Positions 1 to 9,411 of a DNA stretch of 64,000 nt are shown one piece after another. Numbering within the stretch: the stretch's first letter is position 1; each line of letters begins with the position of its first letter. The stretch comes from Pseudodesulfovibrio nedwellii (GTDB lineage Bacteria > Desulfobacterota > Desulfovibrionia > Desulfovibrionales > Desulfovibrionaceae), in assembly GCF_027923765.1 (NCBI RefSeq), contig NZ_AP026709.1, forward strand, positions 491,501 to 555,500, in the 5' to 3' direction. The notes under the pieces were generated by a model, which was not told the origin of the DNA, searched no databases, and worked only from the letters and a program-made list of their open reading frames with translations. Both the position numbers and the translations under genes were made by a program.

Positions 1-765
1 ACTATTGATGAGGAACTGTGCAACGGTTGTGGCGAATGTGTCCCGTCCTGTGAAGAGGGCGCGCTGGCTATCGTTGATGGTAAGGCACGATTGGTTAAGG
101 AAATCTATTGCGACGGATTGGGTGCGTGTTTGGGCGATTGTCCAACCGGTGCGCTCAAAGTTGAAGTGCGTGAGGCTGAAGATTTCAACCCTAAAGCTGT
201 AACGGAACATCTGAAGGCACAAGGGCGAGAAGTGCCGGATCACATGCCTTCCCCGGAAAGTTTGCGTCTGGATAAGCCTGCCGGTTCTCCCAAGCCCATG
301 GGCGGTTGTCCTGGTGCTGCTATGCATACCATGTCTCCCTGTGAACGGGCCAACATTCCCATGGCGTCGCCTGCCGGTGGTTCTGCATTGTCTCATTGGC
401 CAGTACAGTTGCGGCTTGTTCCGCCGAATGCACCGTTTCTCAAAGGCGCAGATCTGCTTTTGACGGCAGATTGTGTCCCTGTAGCCATGCCATCTTATCA
501 TAGTGAATATGTCGCCGGACGTGTTGTGGTTTTGGGTTGCCCCAAGTTTGACAATCAAATGGAATATGTAGAAAAGCTGGCCGATATTTTGACCGAGAAT
601 GATTTGAAATCCATCACAGTTTTGGAAATGGAAGTGCCATGTTGTTCCTCCATGTCAGTGATTTTGCGTGAAGCCGTGAAGCGCGCCGGAAAAAAGGTCG
701 ATACTGTTCGACTGACAGTCGGTAGAAATGGTAACGTTCTGGAAACTGTTCCTTTGGAATTTTAG
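1..765 (+). CDS. 4Fe-4S ferredoxin-domain protein, N-terminus outside the window
   Basis: The reading frame is open from base 1 to the TAG at 763-765, leaving 254 residues of the C-terminal part. It shows two [4Fe-4S] motifs: C7-x2-C10-x2-C13-x3-C17, followed by Glu rather than the usual Pro, and C37-x5-C43-x3-C47-Pro. The rest has no further motif I can name, but holds a CPxF segment and a paired Cys near the end. It is followed after 15 bases by a cupin gene and then by two sirohaem-reductase-like genes, so an electron-transfer role in that group is likely. The exact reaction is unknown. Confidence 0.85.
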   Translation, partial: TIDEELCNGCGECVPSCEEGALAIVDGKARLVKEIYCDGLGACLGDCPTGALKVEVREAEDFNPKAVTEHLKAQGREVPDHMPSPESLRLDKPAGSPKPMGGCPGAAMHTMSPCERANIPMASPAGGSALSHWPVQLRLVPPNAPFLKGADLLLTADCVPVAMPSYHSEYVAGRVVVLGCPKFDNQMEYVEKLADILTENDLKSITVLEMEVPCCSSMSVILREAVKRAGKKVDTVRLTVGRNGNVLETVPLEF

Positions 766-780
766 CAAGGAGTTTATCCC

Positions 781-1098
781 ATGAAGAAGACTGAATTATT
801 CAATGAGCATGGTTTCAAGGACTTGACGTTTTCCAACTTCTTGGTGCACGAATCAGAGTTCATGAAGGTGATCAATTTCAACTTTCGGGCCGGGCAGCAA
901 CTTCCTGTGCATTCCCATGAACTGGAAGGAGAATTGACCCTGACCATTCTTGAAGGTGAAGGTGAATTCCTGGCTGCGGATGGTGCGACCATGCCAGCTC
1001 GTACCGGTGATATATTGGTGTCGGAAATTGCAGAACCTCACGGCGTGAGGGCCACGACTGATATGCGTGTCCTCGTAACCATAGCTCCCCCTATTTAA
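781..1098 (+). CDS. small single-domain cupin protein
   Basis: This 105-residue protein is one cupin barrel. Motif 1 is visible as H44-x-H46 with Glu47/Glu49 and the following glycines, and motif 2 as G76-D with His87, so the usual metal-binding His/Glu set is present. AGGAG at 769-773, 7 bases before the ATG, supports the start. The gene sits between a ferredoxin-like gene and two sirohaem-reductase-like genes with one-base spacing to the next, so it is very probably cotranscribed with them. Small cupins of this type can be sensors or enzymes; the substrate cannot be read from the sequence. Confidence 0.85.
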   Translation: MKKTELFNEHGFKDLTFSNFLVHESEFMKVINFNFRAGQQLPVHSHELEGELTLTILEGEGEFLAADGATMPARTGDILVSEIAEPHGVRATTDMRVLVTIAPPI

Positions 1099-1099
1099 G

Positions 1100-1765
1100 A
1101 TGGAAATTAAAGAATATATAAAAGAACTCCCAATGCGAGCCGTCAAGCCCCGAGGTGACGGCTCGTTTACTGTGGTGCCTCAGATGAGCCAGGGGCAGGT
1201 AGCAGCCAGGCAACTCGCCGCCATTCAGAGCGTTGTGGAAGAATACGGTTTGCCCGGAATTCGTGTCACGGCAGGGCAGCGTGTCATGATCGATGGTGTA
1301 TCCGCTGATATTCTTCGGGAAGTGGTGGAAAAAGTAGGGCCTGTCGGAGATGTTTTTAGACATAAGGTCCAATCCTGCTTGGGAACGACCGGCTGTAGGC
1401 TTGCCATGCAGGATTCCATGGGATTGGCAGCAAGGATGGAGGAATTTTTGAAGGATTACTCTTTGCCTACCAAACTCAAGTCCAGTGTTTCCGGCTGTTC
1501 AATGTGCTGCGCGGAGTCCTTGATTCGCGATATCGGATTGATCGGGCGCAAGACTGGCTGGACTGTTTCTTTTGGTGGAAATGGAGGGAAACGTGTTCGT
1601 CAAGGAGATGTCCTTGCGCAGGATGTCACCGAAATTGAAGCCTTTGAAATAATCGGAAAGGCGCTTGATTTTTATGCGGAAAACGCCAAGGTTAAAGAAC
1701 GCACTGCGCGATTTGCAGAGCGTGTTGGTGTGGACGCTATCAAGAAAGCAATCTTTGGCGAATAA
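1100..1765 (+). CDS. short nitrite/sulfite reductase-like sirohaem [4Fe-4S] protein, copy 1
   Basis: The 221-residue product has the ferredoxin-like half-domain at residues 15-75 and the sirohaem-[4Fe-4S] ligand motif C93-x5-C99 ... C133-x3-C137 of the nitrite/sulfite reductase family. It is about a third of the length of a full assimilatory enzyme and contains a single repeat. Small sirohaem proteins of this size, such as the small assimilatory-type sulfite reductase of Desulfovibrio, are known. The ATG starts one base after the cupin stop with no Shine-Dalgarno, which suggests translational coupling. A second copy follows immediately. Electron supply could come from the ferredoxin at 1-765 (inference). 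Confidence 0.85.
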   Translation: MEIKEYIKELPMRAVKPRGDGSFTVVPQMSQGQVAARQLAAIQSVVEEYGLPGIRVTAGQRVMIDGVSADILREVVEKVGPVGDVFRHKVQSCLGTTGCRLAMQDSMGLAARMEEFLKDYSLPTKLKSSVSGCSMCCAESLIRDIGLIGRKTGWTVSFGGNGGKRVRQGDVLAQDVTEIEAFEIIGKALDFYAENAKVKERTARFAERVGVDAIKKAIFGE

Positions 1766-1792
1766 CTATTCTTATATTTGGAGTTTGTAATC

Positions 1793-2452
1793 ATGGCTCA
1801 GAAAGAGACACCCAAGGGCGCGATACTTCAGCGTGACAAGAAAACTTATGCCATCGTTCCCAGAACGCCTGTAGGGTTGGTCACGCCGGATGTCCTTGAA
1901 GCCCTCGCCCGGGTCGGTCGGAAATTTGAAATTCCGATTATGAAAATTACATCGGGTCAGCGGATTGCTCTTGTCGGTCTCGAAGAAGAGCAAGTGGATG
2001 CCGTTTGGGAAGACCTCAAGATGGACATCGGTCCAGCAGTGGGGTTGTGCGTGCATTATGTGCAGGCGTGCCCCGGCACTGAAGTTTGCAAGCTCGGTAT
2101 TCGTGATTCATTGGGACTTGGCTTGGAACTCGAAGAGATGTTTGTGGGTAAGGAATTGCCTGCAAAACTTAAAGTTGGCGTGTCCGGCTGTCCCATGTGT
2201 TGCGCTGAAAGTTATGTGCGTGATGTAGGCCTTATTGGAAAACCGAAAGGGTGGACTATGGTCGTTGGTGGTAATGCTTCGGGCAGGCCGCGCATTGCGG
2301 ATGTACTGGCAGAAGAACTAACTCGACAGGAAGCAGTCGAGTTGGTGAAACGTTTTCTTGATTATTATCGTGACAATGCCGGGAAACGCAGTCGTTCTGC
2401 GCGTTTGTTGAAAAAAGTCGGTATTGACGAAGTCAAGAAAGCCATATTATAG
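1793..2452 (+). CDS. short nitrite/sulfite reductase-like sirohaem [4Fe-4S] protein, copy 2
   Basis: Paralogue of the preceding gene, 219 residues, with the ligand motif at identical positions (C93-x5-C99, C133-x3-C137) and the same SGCxMCCAES block around the last cysteines. The ATG at 1793 is chosen over an in-frame TTG at 1778 because GGAG at 1780-1783 is correctly spaced for the ATG only. The two paralogues differ throughout outside the cofactor motif, so this is an old duplication. They may form a heteromer or act on different substrates. A hairpin terminator follows at 2476. Confidence 0.85.
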   Translation: MAQKETPKGAILQRDKKTYAIVPRTPVGLVTPDVLEALARVGRKFEIPIMKITSGQRIALVGLEEEQVDAVWEDLKMDIGPAVGLCVHYVQACPGTEVCKLGIRDSLGLGLELEEMFVGKELPAKLKVGVSGCPMCCAESYVRDVGLIGKPKGWTMVVGGNASGRPRIADVLAEELTRQEAVELVKRFLDYYRDNAGKRSRSARLLKKVGIDEVKKAIL

Positions 2453-2475
2453 GCGTGCTGAAAAAAATATGAATG

Positions 2476-2508
2476 CGGCTCTGAGTGATCAGGGCCGTTG
2501 TTGTTTGT
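2476..2508 (+). terminator. terminator after the sirohaem gene pair
   Basis: A 9-bp stem (2476-2484 with 2489-2497, one G-T pair) and a GTGA loop are followed by a T-rich tail (TTGTTGTTT). Confidence 0.6.
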
Positions 2509-2616
2509 AACGATCTAATATTATTGATTCGTACAGTTTTTCATGATGTTGCACTGGATGGGAAACACGCGTAGAAGGGATGGGGTTTTTACTCTCATCC
2601 ACACAGGAGTTGTCTT

Positions 2617-3984
2617 TTGAGGGTTATCATCATTGGAGCCGGCGAGGTCGGATTTCACCTCTCTCAGCGGTTGGCGGTAGAAAACAAAGAAGTCGTCGTT
2701 ATTGATACGAGCGACGAAGCTTTGAGGAAAATCGCTGAAACTTCGGATGTGCAGACTATTAAAGGGTCGGGCAGCAGTCCGAAGGTTCTCGAAGAAGCCG
2801 GTGTCGACAAGGCTGATATTTTTTTAGCTGTGACCGATTCTGATGAGATCAATCTTCTTGCTTGTTCTTTTGCCAATCTGTTAAATCCAAATGTCACCAA
2901 ACTTGCCCGTGTCCGTAGTGAGATGTATACTGATTACAAGAGTTTACTTACTGAACACGGAGCAAAGATCACCAAGATAATCAACCCGGACGAAGAGGTT
3001 GTGAATTCGGTTTTACGCCTTATGAGTGTGCCGGGGGCTGTGGAAATCAATGAATTTGCCAATGGCAAAATTCGTTTGATTGGTGTCAATTTACCTGAAG
3101 ATAGCCATTTAATCGGAAGCAAATTGTATAATTTGCGAGAGAAGATTGGTGATGATCTTGGTATCGTTATCGCTGCTTTGGTCAGGGATGGCGAGTTGAT
3201 TATTCCTAGCGGTTTGGATGTCATTAAAAAGGACGATCTCGTGTATTTCGTCTGTGATATCCGGGATCAGGATGAAATTCTCCGACAGCTTGGAATTTTT
3301 GCTGAGCCTGTGCGCAAGGTTATGATTATTGGCGGCGGCAACATCGGCTTCCGTTTGGCCAAAGCTCTGGATAATAAATACTATCACACCCGTTTGCTCG
3401 AAAATAGGCAAAAGCGGTGTGAATATCTCTCTGAGCATTTGGATCGTCCTATTGTTCTCATGGGGGATTCAACAGATCAGGAAATTCTTCGGGAAGAGAA
3501 CATTCAAGATATGGATATGGTCATTGCCGTGACTGGTGATGAAGAGACTAATATTTTGTCTTGTCTTCTAGCCAAGAGTCTTGGTGCCAAGAGTACTGTT
3601 ACTCGTGTGAATAATTTTGGGTATATGCCTTTGATCGAGCCGATTGGTATCGATTATGTGGTCTGTCCACGCCAGTCGGCAATCAACACGTTGCTTCATT
3701 TTATTCGACGTGGAAAGATTATTTCCTCTGTCTCTATCAAAGGAGAGGCCGCGGAAGCTCTTGAAGCTGTTGCTCAGGAGGATTCTCCTATTGTGGGCAA
3801 AGAGGTTAAGGATCTTGGATTTCCCAGAGGGTGTCTTGTTTTGTGTTTCCAGCGTGGTGACGACGTTGTTATTCCTCGAGGTGATACTGTGGTGGAACCC
3901 AATGACAGATTGATCATTATTTCCACCAGACAAAATATTCCCAAAGTGGAAAAAGTGCTGACCACGACGGTGGAGTTTTTCTAG
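2617..3984 (+). CDS. trkA: Trk system potassium uptake protein TrkA
   Basis: Cytoplasmic NAD-binding regulatory subunit of the Trk/Ktr potassium transporter. The 455 residues contain two tandem RCK units, each a Rossmann TrkA-N domain plus a TrkA-C domain. The nucleotide motifs are GAGEVG at 7-12 and GGGNIG at 239-244, and acidic residues follow the second strand of each fold. The start is a TTG, supported by AGGAG at 2605-2609. The stop at 3982-3984 directly abuts the trkH start, so the two are cotranscribed. The length and two-unit design match classical TrkA rather than the single-unit KtrA. Confidence 0.95.
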   Translation: MRVIIIGAGEVGFHLSQRLAVENKEVVVIDTSDEALRKIAETSDVQTIKGSGSSPKVLEEAGVDKADIFLAVTDSDEINLLACSFANLLNPNVTKLARVRSEMYTDYKSLLTEHGAKITKIINPDEEVVNSVLRLMSVPGAVEINEFANGKIRLIGVNLPEDSHLIGSKLYNLREKIGDDLGIVIAALVRDGELIIPSGLDVIKKDDLVYFVCDIRDQDEILRQLGIFAEPVRKVMIIGGGNIGFRLAKALDNKYYHTRLLENRQKRCEYLSEHLDRPIVLMGDSTDQEILREENIQDMDMVIAVTGDEETNILSCLLAKSLGAKSTVTRVNNFGYMPLIEPIGIDYVVCPRQSAINTLLHFIRRGKIISSVSIKGEAAEALEAVAQEDSPIVGKEVKDLGFPRGCLVLCFQRGDDVVIPRGDTVVEPNDRLIIISTRQNIPKVEKVLTTTVEFF

Positions 3985-5448
3985 ATGCGTTGGAAATATG
4001 TTCTCCACATCATCGGTGCGCTGGTCGCCTGTATCGGGCTGACCATGGTTTTACCTTTCGGTTGGGGGTTGTATTACGGTGATGGTACCGCTTATCCCAT
4101 AGGTCTATCCATGGGGATCACTGTTATCGCTGGCGGTCTGGCTTTTGCCTTTTTCCGTGACTCAGAAGCTTCGAAAAAATCTTCTGTCATGACCCACCGC
4201 GAGGGCATGGCCATTGTTGCCTTGGGCTGGTTTGCGGCCGGAGTTTTCGGAGGACTGCCGTTCTATCTGGGCGGTACGTTTGAATCCGTGGTGGATTGTG
4301 TTTTTGAATCTTTGTCTGGTTTCAGTACAACTGGATCATCGGTTTTGGTTGATATCGAGAGCGTACCCCGTGGCCTGTTATTCTGGCGGAGTCTTACACA
4401 TTGGCTTGGCGGCATGGGGATTATTGTATTTTCCCTTGCCATTCTGCCGTTTTTGGGGATTGGTGGCATGCAGCTGTACAAGGCTGAGGTGCCGGGACCA
4501 TCTCCTGATAAGCTCAAGCCGCGTATTAAGGATACAGCCATGACCTTATGGAAGGTCTATCTGTTGTTCAGTGCTGTGGAAACAGTGTTGCTTATGTTTG
4601 GCGGCATGGATCTTTTTGACGCCCTATGCCACACCTTCGGCACCATGGCGACAGGGGGATTCTCTACCAGAAATACTTCGGTTGCCGCTTTTGATAGCGC
4701 GTATATTGACTACGTCATTACTGTGTTCATGGTTATTGCCGGTGTTAATTTCTCTTTACATTATCTTTTGTTGAAAGGGCGGTTCAAAGTCCTTATCAAA
4801 GATCCGGAATTTCGGGTTTTTGCCTTTATGATTGCCATTTTTATCGCAATTATAACTGTATTTGTTTATGCGGAAGGAAATTACGATACTGTTTCCGATT
4901 CCATCAGATATACGTCATTTCAAGTTGCTTCTATCTTGACCACAACGGGTTTTGCCACGGCAGACTATGAATTGTGGCCCGGGGTTACTCAGGCCATATT
5001 GTTGTTTTGCATGTTCGTGGGCGGATGTGCCGGTTCGACTGGCGGTGGCATGAAGGTCATGCGCATCATGCTGCTGTTCAAGCAGTCCTACCAGGAATTG
5101 TTTAGACTCATTCATCCTAGGGCTGTTAGTCATGTGAAGATGGGTAGAACTGTGGTTAAGGATGACGTCATCAGCGGTGTATGGGGCTTCTTTATACTTT
5201 GGCTCGGCCTGTTGGTCCTTGCGGCCTTTATTGTTGCTTCCACGGGGGTTGATGTTGTTACTTCGTTTGCCGCCGCTTTGGCTTGCATCGGTAATATTGG
5301 TCCTGGTATTGGAGGGGTCGGCCCAACGGATAATTTTGCGTGGCTTCCCGACATTGCAAAATGGGTTCTGACTTTTTGTATGGTTTTAGGAAGGCTTGAA
5401 ATTTATACTGTTATTATTCTCTTCGTACCGGAGTTTTGGCGAAAATAA
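3985..5448 (+). CDS. trkH: Trk potassium uptake transmembrane protein TrkH
   Basis: Ion-conducting membrane subunit, 487 residues, with many hydrophobic helices. The four selectivity-filter loops of the TrkH/KtrB family can be seen: STTGSS, MATGGF, TTTGFA and CIGNIGPG, each with its key glycine. It starts at the base after the trkA stop. A strong hairpin terminator closes the operon at 5468-5502. Potassium entry is gated by the TrkA ring, which binds NAD(H) in this family. Confidence 0.95.
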   Translation: MRWKYVLHIIGALVACIGLTMVLPFGWGLYYGDGTAYPIGLSMGITVIAGGLAFAFFRDSEASKKSSVMTHREGMAIVALGWFAAGVFGGLPFYLGGTFESVVDCVFESLSGFSTTGSSVLVDIESVPRGLLFWRSLTHWLGGMGIIVFSLAILPFLGIGGMQLYKAEVPGPSPDKLKPRIKDTAMTLWKVYLLFSAVETVLLMFGGMDLFDALCHTFGTMATGGFSTRNTSVAAFDSAYIDYVITVFMVIAGVNFSLHYLLLKGRFKVLIKDPEFRVFAFMIAIFIAIITVFVYAEGNYDTVSDSIRYTSFQVASILTTTGFATADYELWPGVTQAILLFCMFVGGCAGSTGGGMKVMRIMLLFKQSYQELFRLIHPRAVSHVKMGRTVVKDDVISGVWGFFILWLGLLVLAAFIVASTGVDVVTSFAAALACIGNIGPGIGGVGPTDNFAWLPDIAKWVLTFCMVLGRLEIYTVIILFVPEFWRK

Positions 5449-5467
5449 TTGAATTGTTAAGAAATGG

Positions 5468-5502
5468 AAAAGCCCGGCAATACATGTGTTGCCGGGCTTT
5501 TT
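5468..5502 (+). terminator. rho-independent terminator of trkAH
   Basis: A 13-bp stem (5468-5480 with 5489-5501) around a short loop ends in a run of T. Confidence 0.9.
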
Positions 5503-5640
5503 ATGGTTCCCAATATACGTTTTATTTATCTAGAAATATACTATATTTTTTCTAGAGTCGTTGTTGGGCAACGGTTTCTGTCCTGTGATTTAAGAATCCT
5601 TTCAAAAGAGCTGTGTGAATATGTTGTGTTGTGAGATGGT

Positions 5641-5680
5641 AAAAAAAAGGGTGAAATTCATAATTATTATGAATTTCACC
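5641..5680 (-). terminator. rho-independent terminator of the nadC-nadA-nadB operon
   Basis: A 13-bp stem (5650-5662 with 5668-5680) is followed on the minus strand by eight T (A run at 5641-5648). It lies 35 bases past the nadB stop. Confidence 0.9.
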
Positions 5681-5714
5681 TGAACAGTTGGTGTAAGAAG
5701 AAAGCTCGTCAGGT

Positions 5715-7304
5715 TTAGTCAATGCGATAGTGACAGCCTTTTGTCTTTGTGTTTCTTAGGGCAGCAAGAGTGATGATGTATGCGGCCTGTGACCCATGGA
5801 AAAGATCAATGATGTTTTTGCTGACTTCGGTTTCGCGATAGAAATCCTGAAGATTTTTCGTTAATTTGCGCATGTCGGAGAAGGCGCGGCCCAATCTGTT
5901 GCTTGTTCGCGCGATGCCCACGTAATTCCACATGGTGTTACGAATGTTAGACCAGTCCTGAGCGATCAGAGCTGGGTCTTCATTGTGCTCGTGTCCAATG
6001 CTGATCCAGTCTGGGATTGATTCATTGAGTTTACGACTGAGGGCGGCAGAATGGTTCATGCGCGAAATCATATCTTGTCCGGCACTGTAACCCCAGAGCA
6101 TTCCTTCCAGTAGTGACGTGCTTGCTAGTCTGTTGGCACCGTGGACGCCGGTACAGCTGCATTCGCCAGCTGCGTAAAGCTTTTCAAGCGTAGAGCGACC
6201 TCGGTTGTCTACGAGAATACCACCGCAGAAATAGTGCGCGGCAGGGACGACAGGGACCGGATCTTTGCTTATGTCTATGCCCATCTCTCGACATTTTTTG
6301 GAAATGGTAGGGAAGCGTTTGTTGACGTCTTCCTTGATGCCGGAGGTGTCGAGATACACACAGTCGTCGTCGATTTGGAGCATCTCGTCCATGATTGCAC
6401 GGGTAACAATGTCGCGCGGAGCAAGGTCTGCGCGGGTGTCGTACCGTGGCATGAACGGGTCGCCTTTGGAGTTAATGAGTACCGCTCCTTCACCACGTAC
6501 AGCCTCAGACACCAGAAAACGCCGTTCTCCGCGTTTTGAGCCTTCGTAAAGAGCTGTAGGGTGGAACTGTACATATTCACAGTTCATAAGCCTTGCACCG
6601 GCTCTGTGGGCCATTGCAAGGCCGGAGCCTATCGAGCTGGAAGTGTTTGTTGTGTGCAGGTAAATTTGTCCGATGCCGCCTGTAGCCAGCATGGTGAATT
6701 TAGACAAGATGGTTTCCACTTTGCCCAGATTTTCATTGAAGACATAGGCGCCAATGCATTGATTGGAAAGATTGTATTTGAAATCAAGGTGTTTGGCGTG
6801 ATGCTGTGTGGTCAAGAGGTCAATGGCAGTTCGTTTGGTCAGGACACGGATATTTTCATGTGCTTCAACAGCGGCGCTGAGGACTTCCATGATGTTTCGA
6901 CCTGTGTGGTCGTCACAATACAGAATACGAGCTAGACCGTGGCCGCCTTCGCGAGTCAGATACCAATCGCCAGGTTTGCGTTGGTTGAAGGGGATTTTGT
7001 ATTTTTCAAGAAAGGTTTCCTGAAGAACTTCCGGGCCTTTACGAGCCAGAAAACGTACTGCACGCGTGAAGTTGTGTTTCCATCCTGCTGTCAGGATGTC
7101 TTTTTCCAACAATTTAGGATCATCGTTTTCGTTGCGATAAACGATGCCGCCTTGCGCAAGAGAAGTGTTGCCGTTGGTGAGATCTTCTCCGGCTGTGATG
7201 ATAATGACGTCATGCCCTTGGTCGGCCAGGGTGAGAGCTGCCATGGATCCGGCAATACCGGATCCGATAATAAGAGCATCGCTTTGCAATCGGAAATTGT
7301 TCAT
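5715..7304 (-). CDS. nadB: L-aspartate oxidase NadB
   Basis: Flavoprotein that oxidises L-aspartate to iminoaspartate, the first step of de novo NAD synthesis; under anaerobic conditions fumarate can serve as electron acceptor. The 529-residue product has the FAD-binding GSGIAG at 14-19, the QFHPTAL and HGANRLAS blocks of the succinate dehydrogenase/fumarate reductase flavoprotein family, and the usual length. It is the last gene of the nadC-nadA-nadB operon, 26 bases after nadA. Confidence 0.95.
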   Translation of the reverse strand: MNNFRLQSDALIIGSGIAGSMAALTLADQGHDVIIITAGEDLTNGNTSLAQGGIVYRNENDDPKLLEKDILTAGWKHNFTRAVRFLARKGPEVLQETFLEKYKIPFNQRKPGDWYLTREGGHGLARILYCDDHTGRNIMEVLSAAVEAHENIRVLTKRTAIDLLTTQHHAKHLDFKYNLSNQCIGAYVFNENLGKVETILSKFTMLATGGIGQIYLHTTNTSSSIGSGLAMAHRAGARLMNCEYVQFHPTALYEGSKRGERRFLVSEAVRGEGAVLINSKGDPFMPRYDTRADLAPRDIVTRAIMDEMLQIDDDCVYLDTSGIKEDVNKRFPTISKKCREMGIDISKDPVPVVPAAHYFCGGILVDNRGRSTLEKLYAAGECSCTGVHGANRLASTSLLEGMLWGYSAGQDMISRMNHSAALSRKLNESIPDWISIGHEHNEDPALIAQDWSNIRNTMWNYVGIARTSNRLGRAFSDMRKLTKNLQDFYRETEVSKNIIDLFHGSQAAYIITLAALRNTKTKGCHYRID

Positions 7305-7330
7305 GACGGGGCCTTAGCACGTCTGCCAGT

Positions 7331-8371
7331 CTAGGAGCAAACTTTGAGCATGCGCTCAAGAGCCAGTTTTGCTGGTTCCTTGATGGAGTCGCTCACAGTG
7401 ACAGGCGTAGCGGTTTCAAGGTTATCAAGCGTGTGGGCCAGTTTTTCCACGGTTATCTTGGCCATATCGTCGCATTGGCTTGCAATGAGCGGTTTGATGG
7501 TCTTTTCGCCTTTGTACTGGTCTGCCAATCGGTTAACGAGGTTTACCTCGGTACCAATGTAAATGGTTGCTCCTTGAGGAGCCTCGGCAGCATATTTTAT
7601 TAGATAGGTGGTCGAGCCGTTGCCGTCGGAAGCGTGAACCAATGCCGGATCGCATTCGGGGTGAACGACAATACGAGCTTCCGGTTCAGCAGCACGAATC
7701 GCCTCGATGGTGTCGAGTGAAAATTCTTCATGAATTGGGCAGTATCCCGGCCAAATGATGAACTGCTTGTCGTCAGTCATGGATGGCGTGACATACAATT
7801 CAGGATCACCTTCGATGACATCGACCGGCAGAAGAATGCGTTCTTCTTCGGGGATGCCGAGTGCATTGGCACTGTTGCGGGCCAGATGTTTGTCCGGCAG
7901 AAAGAGGACACCGTCACCTTGTTTTATGGCCCAGGAGAGCATGGTTTGAGCGTTGGCAGAGGTGCAGACTGAACCACCATATTCTCCCACCACGGCTTTG
8001 ACGGCTGCTGAGGAGTTCACATAGGTCAGTGGAACAATCTTTCGACCATTTTTTTGGAGGATATCAAGAACCTGTCTGACTCGTTTACCTTCAGCCATGT
8101 CAGCCATGGGGCAGGTTGCGGAGGTATCCGGAATGTGGATTTTTTGGTCCGGTCGGCAAAGAATGGCAGCAGATTCAGCCATGAAAAACACACCACAGAA
8201 CACTATGTGTTTTGCTTTAAGGTCGTTGATTTTGCGGGCCAACTCAAGAGAATCACCACGAACATCGGTGAAGGCAATGACTTCGTCCGACTGGTAATGA
8301 TGGCCGAGAATGGACAGGGATTCGCCCATGGCCTCCTTAATCCTAATGATGGTGTCCTTGGGGTTTTCCAC
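7331..8371 (-). CDS. nadA: quinolinate synthase NadA
   Basis: Condenses iminoaspartate with dihydroxyacetone phosphate to quinolinate, using a [4Fe-4S] cluster. The 346-residue protein shows the three conserved cluster cysteines in the contexts VFCGVFFMAE, SVCTSANA and ASQCDDMA, and the pseudo-threefold repeat of the family. The start is GTG at 8371, with AGAGGAAC upstream on the minus strand as ribosome-binding site. Only 11 bases separate it from nadC. Confidence 0.95.
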   Translation of the reverse strand: MENPKDTIIRIKEAMGESLSILGHHYQSDEVIAFTDVRGDSLELARKINDLKAKHIVFCGVFFMAESAAILCRPDQKIHIPDTSATCPMADMAEGKRVRQVLDILQKNGRKIVPLTYVNSSAAVKAVVGEYGGSVCTSANAQTMLSWAIKQGDGVLFLPDKHLARNSANALGIPEEERILLPVDVIEGDPELYVTPSMTDDKQFIIWPGYCPIHEEFSLDTIEAIRAAEPEARIVVHPECDPALVHASDGNGSTTYLIKYAAEAPQGATIYIGTEVNLVNRLADQYKGEKTIKPLIASQCDDMAKITVEKLAHTLDNLETATPVTVSDSIKEPAKLALERMLKVCS

Positions 8372-8382
8372 AGTGTTCCTCT

Positions 8383-9255
8383 TTATGATAAAGGTATAAA
8401 TTTCATACTGAAATCAGATGATATTGCTGAGTGAGTCAGCTTGCCCACCGAGATGAAATTCGGGCCAAGGTCAGCGATCTCTCGGATGTTGTCCAAAGAT
8501 ATGTTGCCACTAATTTCTGTTTCAATGTTCTTCGGAATGATTCCCAAAGCGGTTTTGGCTGTTTCTGCATCCATGTTGTCGAGCATGATGCGCTTGATGT
8601 CACACTGACTTGCTTCTTCTACTTCTTCAAGAGTGCGGCATTCAACTTCAATGGGCGGGCAGGGTGAGTGTACCGTCTGGAGTTGGTTGACGGCCTGTGA
8701 AATAGATCCGGCCCGATCAATGTGATTGTCCTTGAGCATGAGCATGTCAGACAGTGTGAGGCGGTGATTTTTGCCACCACCGGCGAGTACTGCGTATTTT
8801 TCAGGAAAACGAAGGCCTGGCAGAGTTTTTCGTGTGTCGAGAAGTTGGGTTTTGGTTCCCTTAAGAGCTTCAACGTAGCTCGCTGTCAGGTTGGCAATAC
8901 CGGAGAGATGGCAGAGGAAATTCATAATAACTCTTTCTGCTTTGAGCAGTTGAAGAGCTGGGCCTTGGATGGCGGCCACCATTGTCCCTTCAGAGACGGT
9001 GTCACCTTCATCCACATTGAGGTGGGTCTGGCATTCCTCGCTACCGAATTCAAGGATCATCGGTATGAGAGGTAGGCCGGCAACAACGGTTTTTTGTTTT
9101 GCCACAATCATGGCTTGTGCCATGTCGTTTTCAGTGAACAGGCCCATGCTGGTCAGATCCGAGGCATCTTCGGCAAGGGCGATACGGATGGTCGCCAGCA
9201 GGAACATTTTGGCTTCAGCCTGGAAAAAATCGTCAAAAGCGTTGGTGGGCATCAT
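8383..9255 (-). CDS. nadC: nicotinate-nucleotide pyrophosphorylase (carboxylating) NadC
   Basis: Converts quinolinate and PRPP to nicotinate mononucleotide. The characteristic active-site stretch DTRKTLPGLR ... GGGKNHR ... LKDNHI is intact. The frame is open back to a TTG at 9288 without a ribosome-binding site. The ATG at 9255, or the adjacent one at 9252, preceded by GGA, gives 290 or 289 residues, the normal size, so that start is chosen. First gene of the nadC-nadA-nadB operon, divergent from mgtE. Confidence 0.93.
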   Translation of the reverse strand: MMPTNAFDDFFQAEAKMFLLATIRIALAEDASDLTSMGLFTENDMAQAMIVAKQKTVVAGLPLIPMILEFGSEECQTHLNVDEGDTVSEGTMVAAIQGPALQLLKAERVIMNFLCHLSGIANLTASYVEALKGTKTQLLDTRKTLPGLRFPEKYAVLAGGGKNHRLTLSDMLMLKDNHIDRAGSISQAVNQLQTVHSPCPPIEVECRTLEEVEEASQCDIKRIMLDNMDAETAKTALGIIPKNIETEISGNISLDNIREIADLGPNFISVGKLTHSAISSDFSMKFIPLS

Positions 9256-9411
9256 TTTATCCAATGTAAATAGGGTAGATGAACGCAATTAAGGCACGGA
9301 TGTTGTTTCGTCAAGGGGAACGACTGTTGATGAAATATTTCACAATTATATAACGCATGAAATGGCGTATTTCTTTGACCTTGAGGTTGAATTGGGCTAG
9401 GTCAAGTCCCC

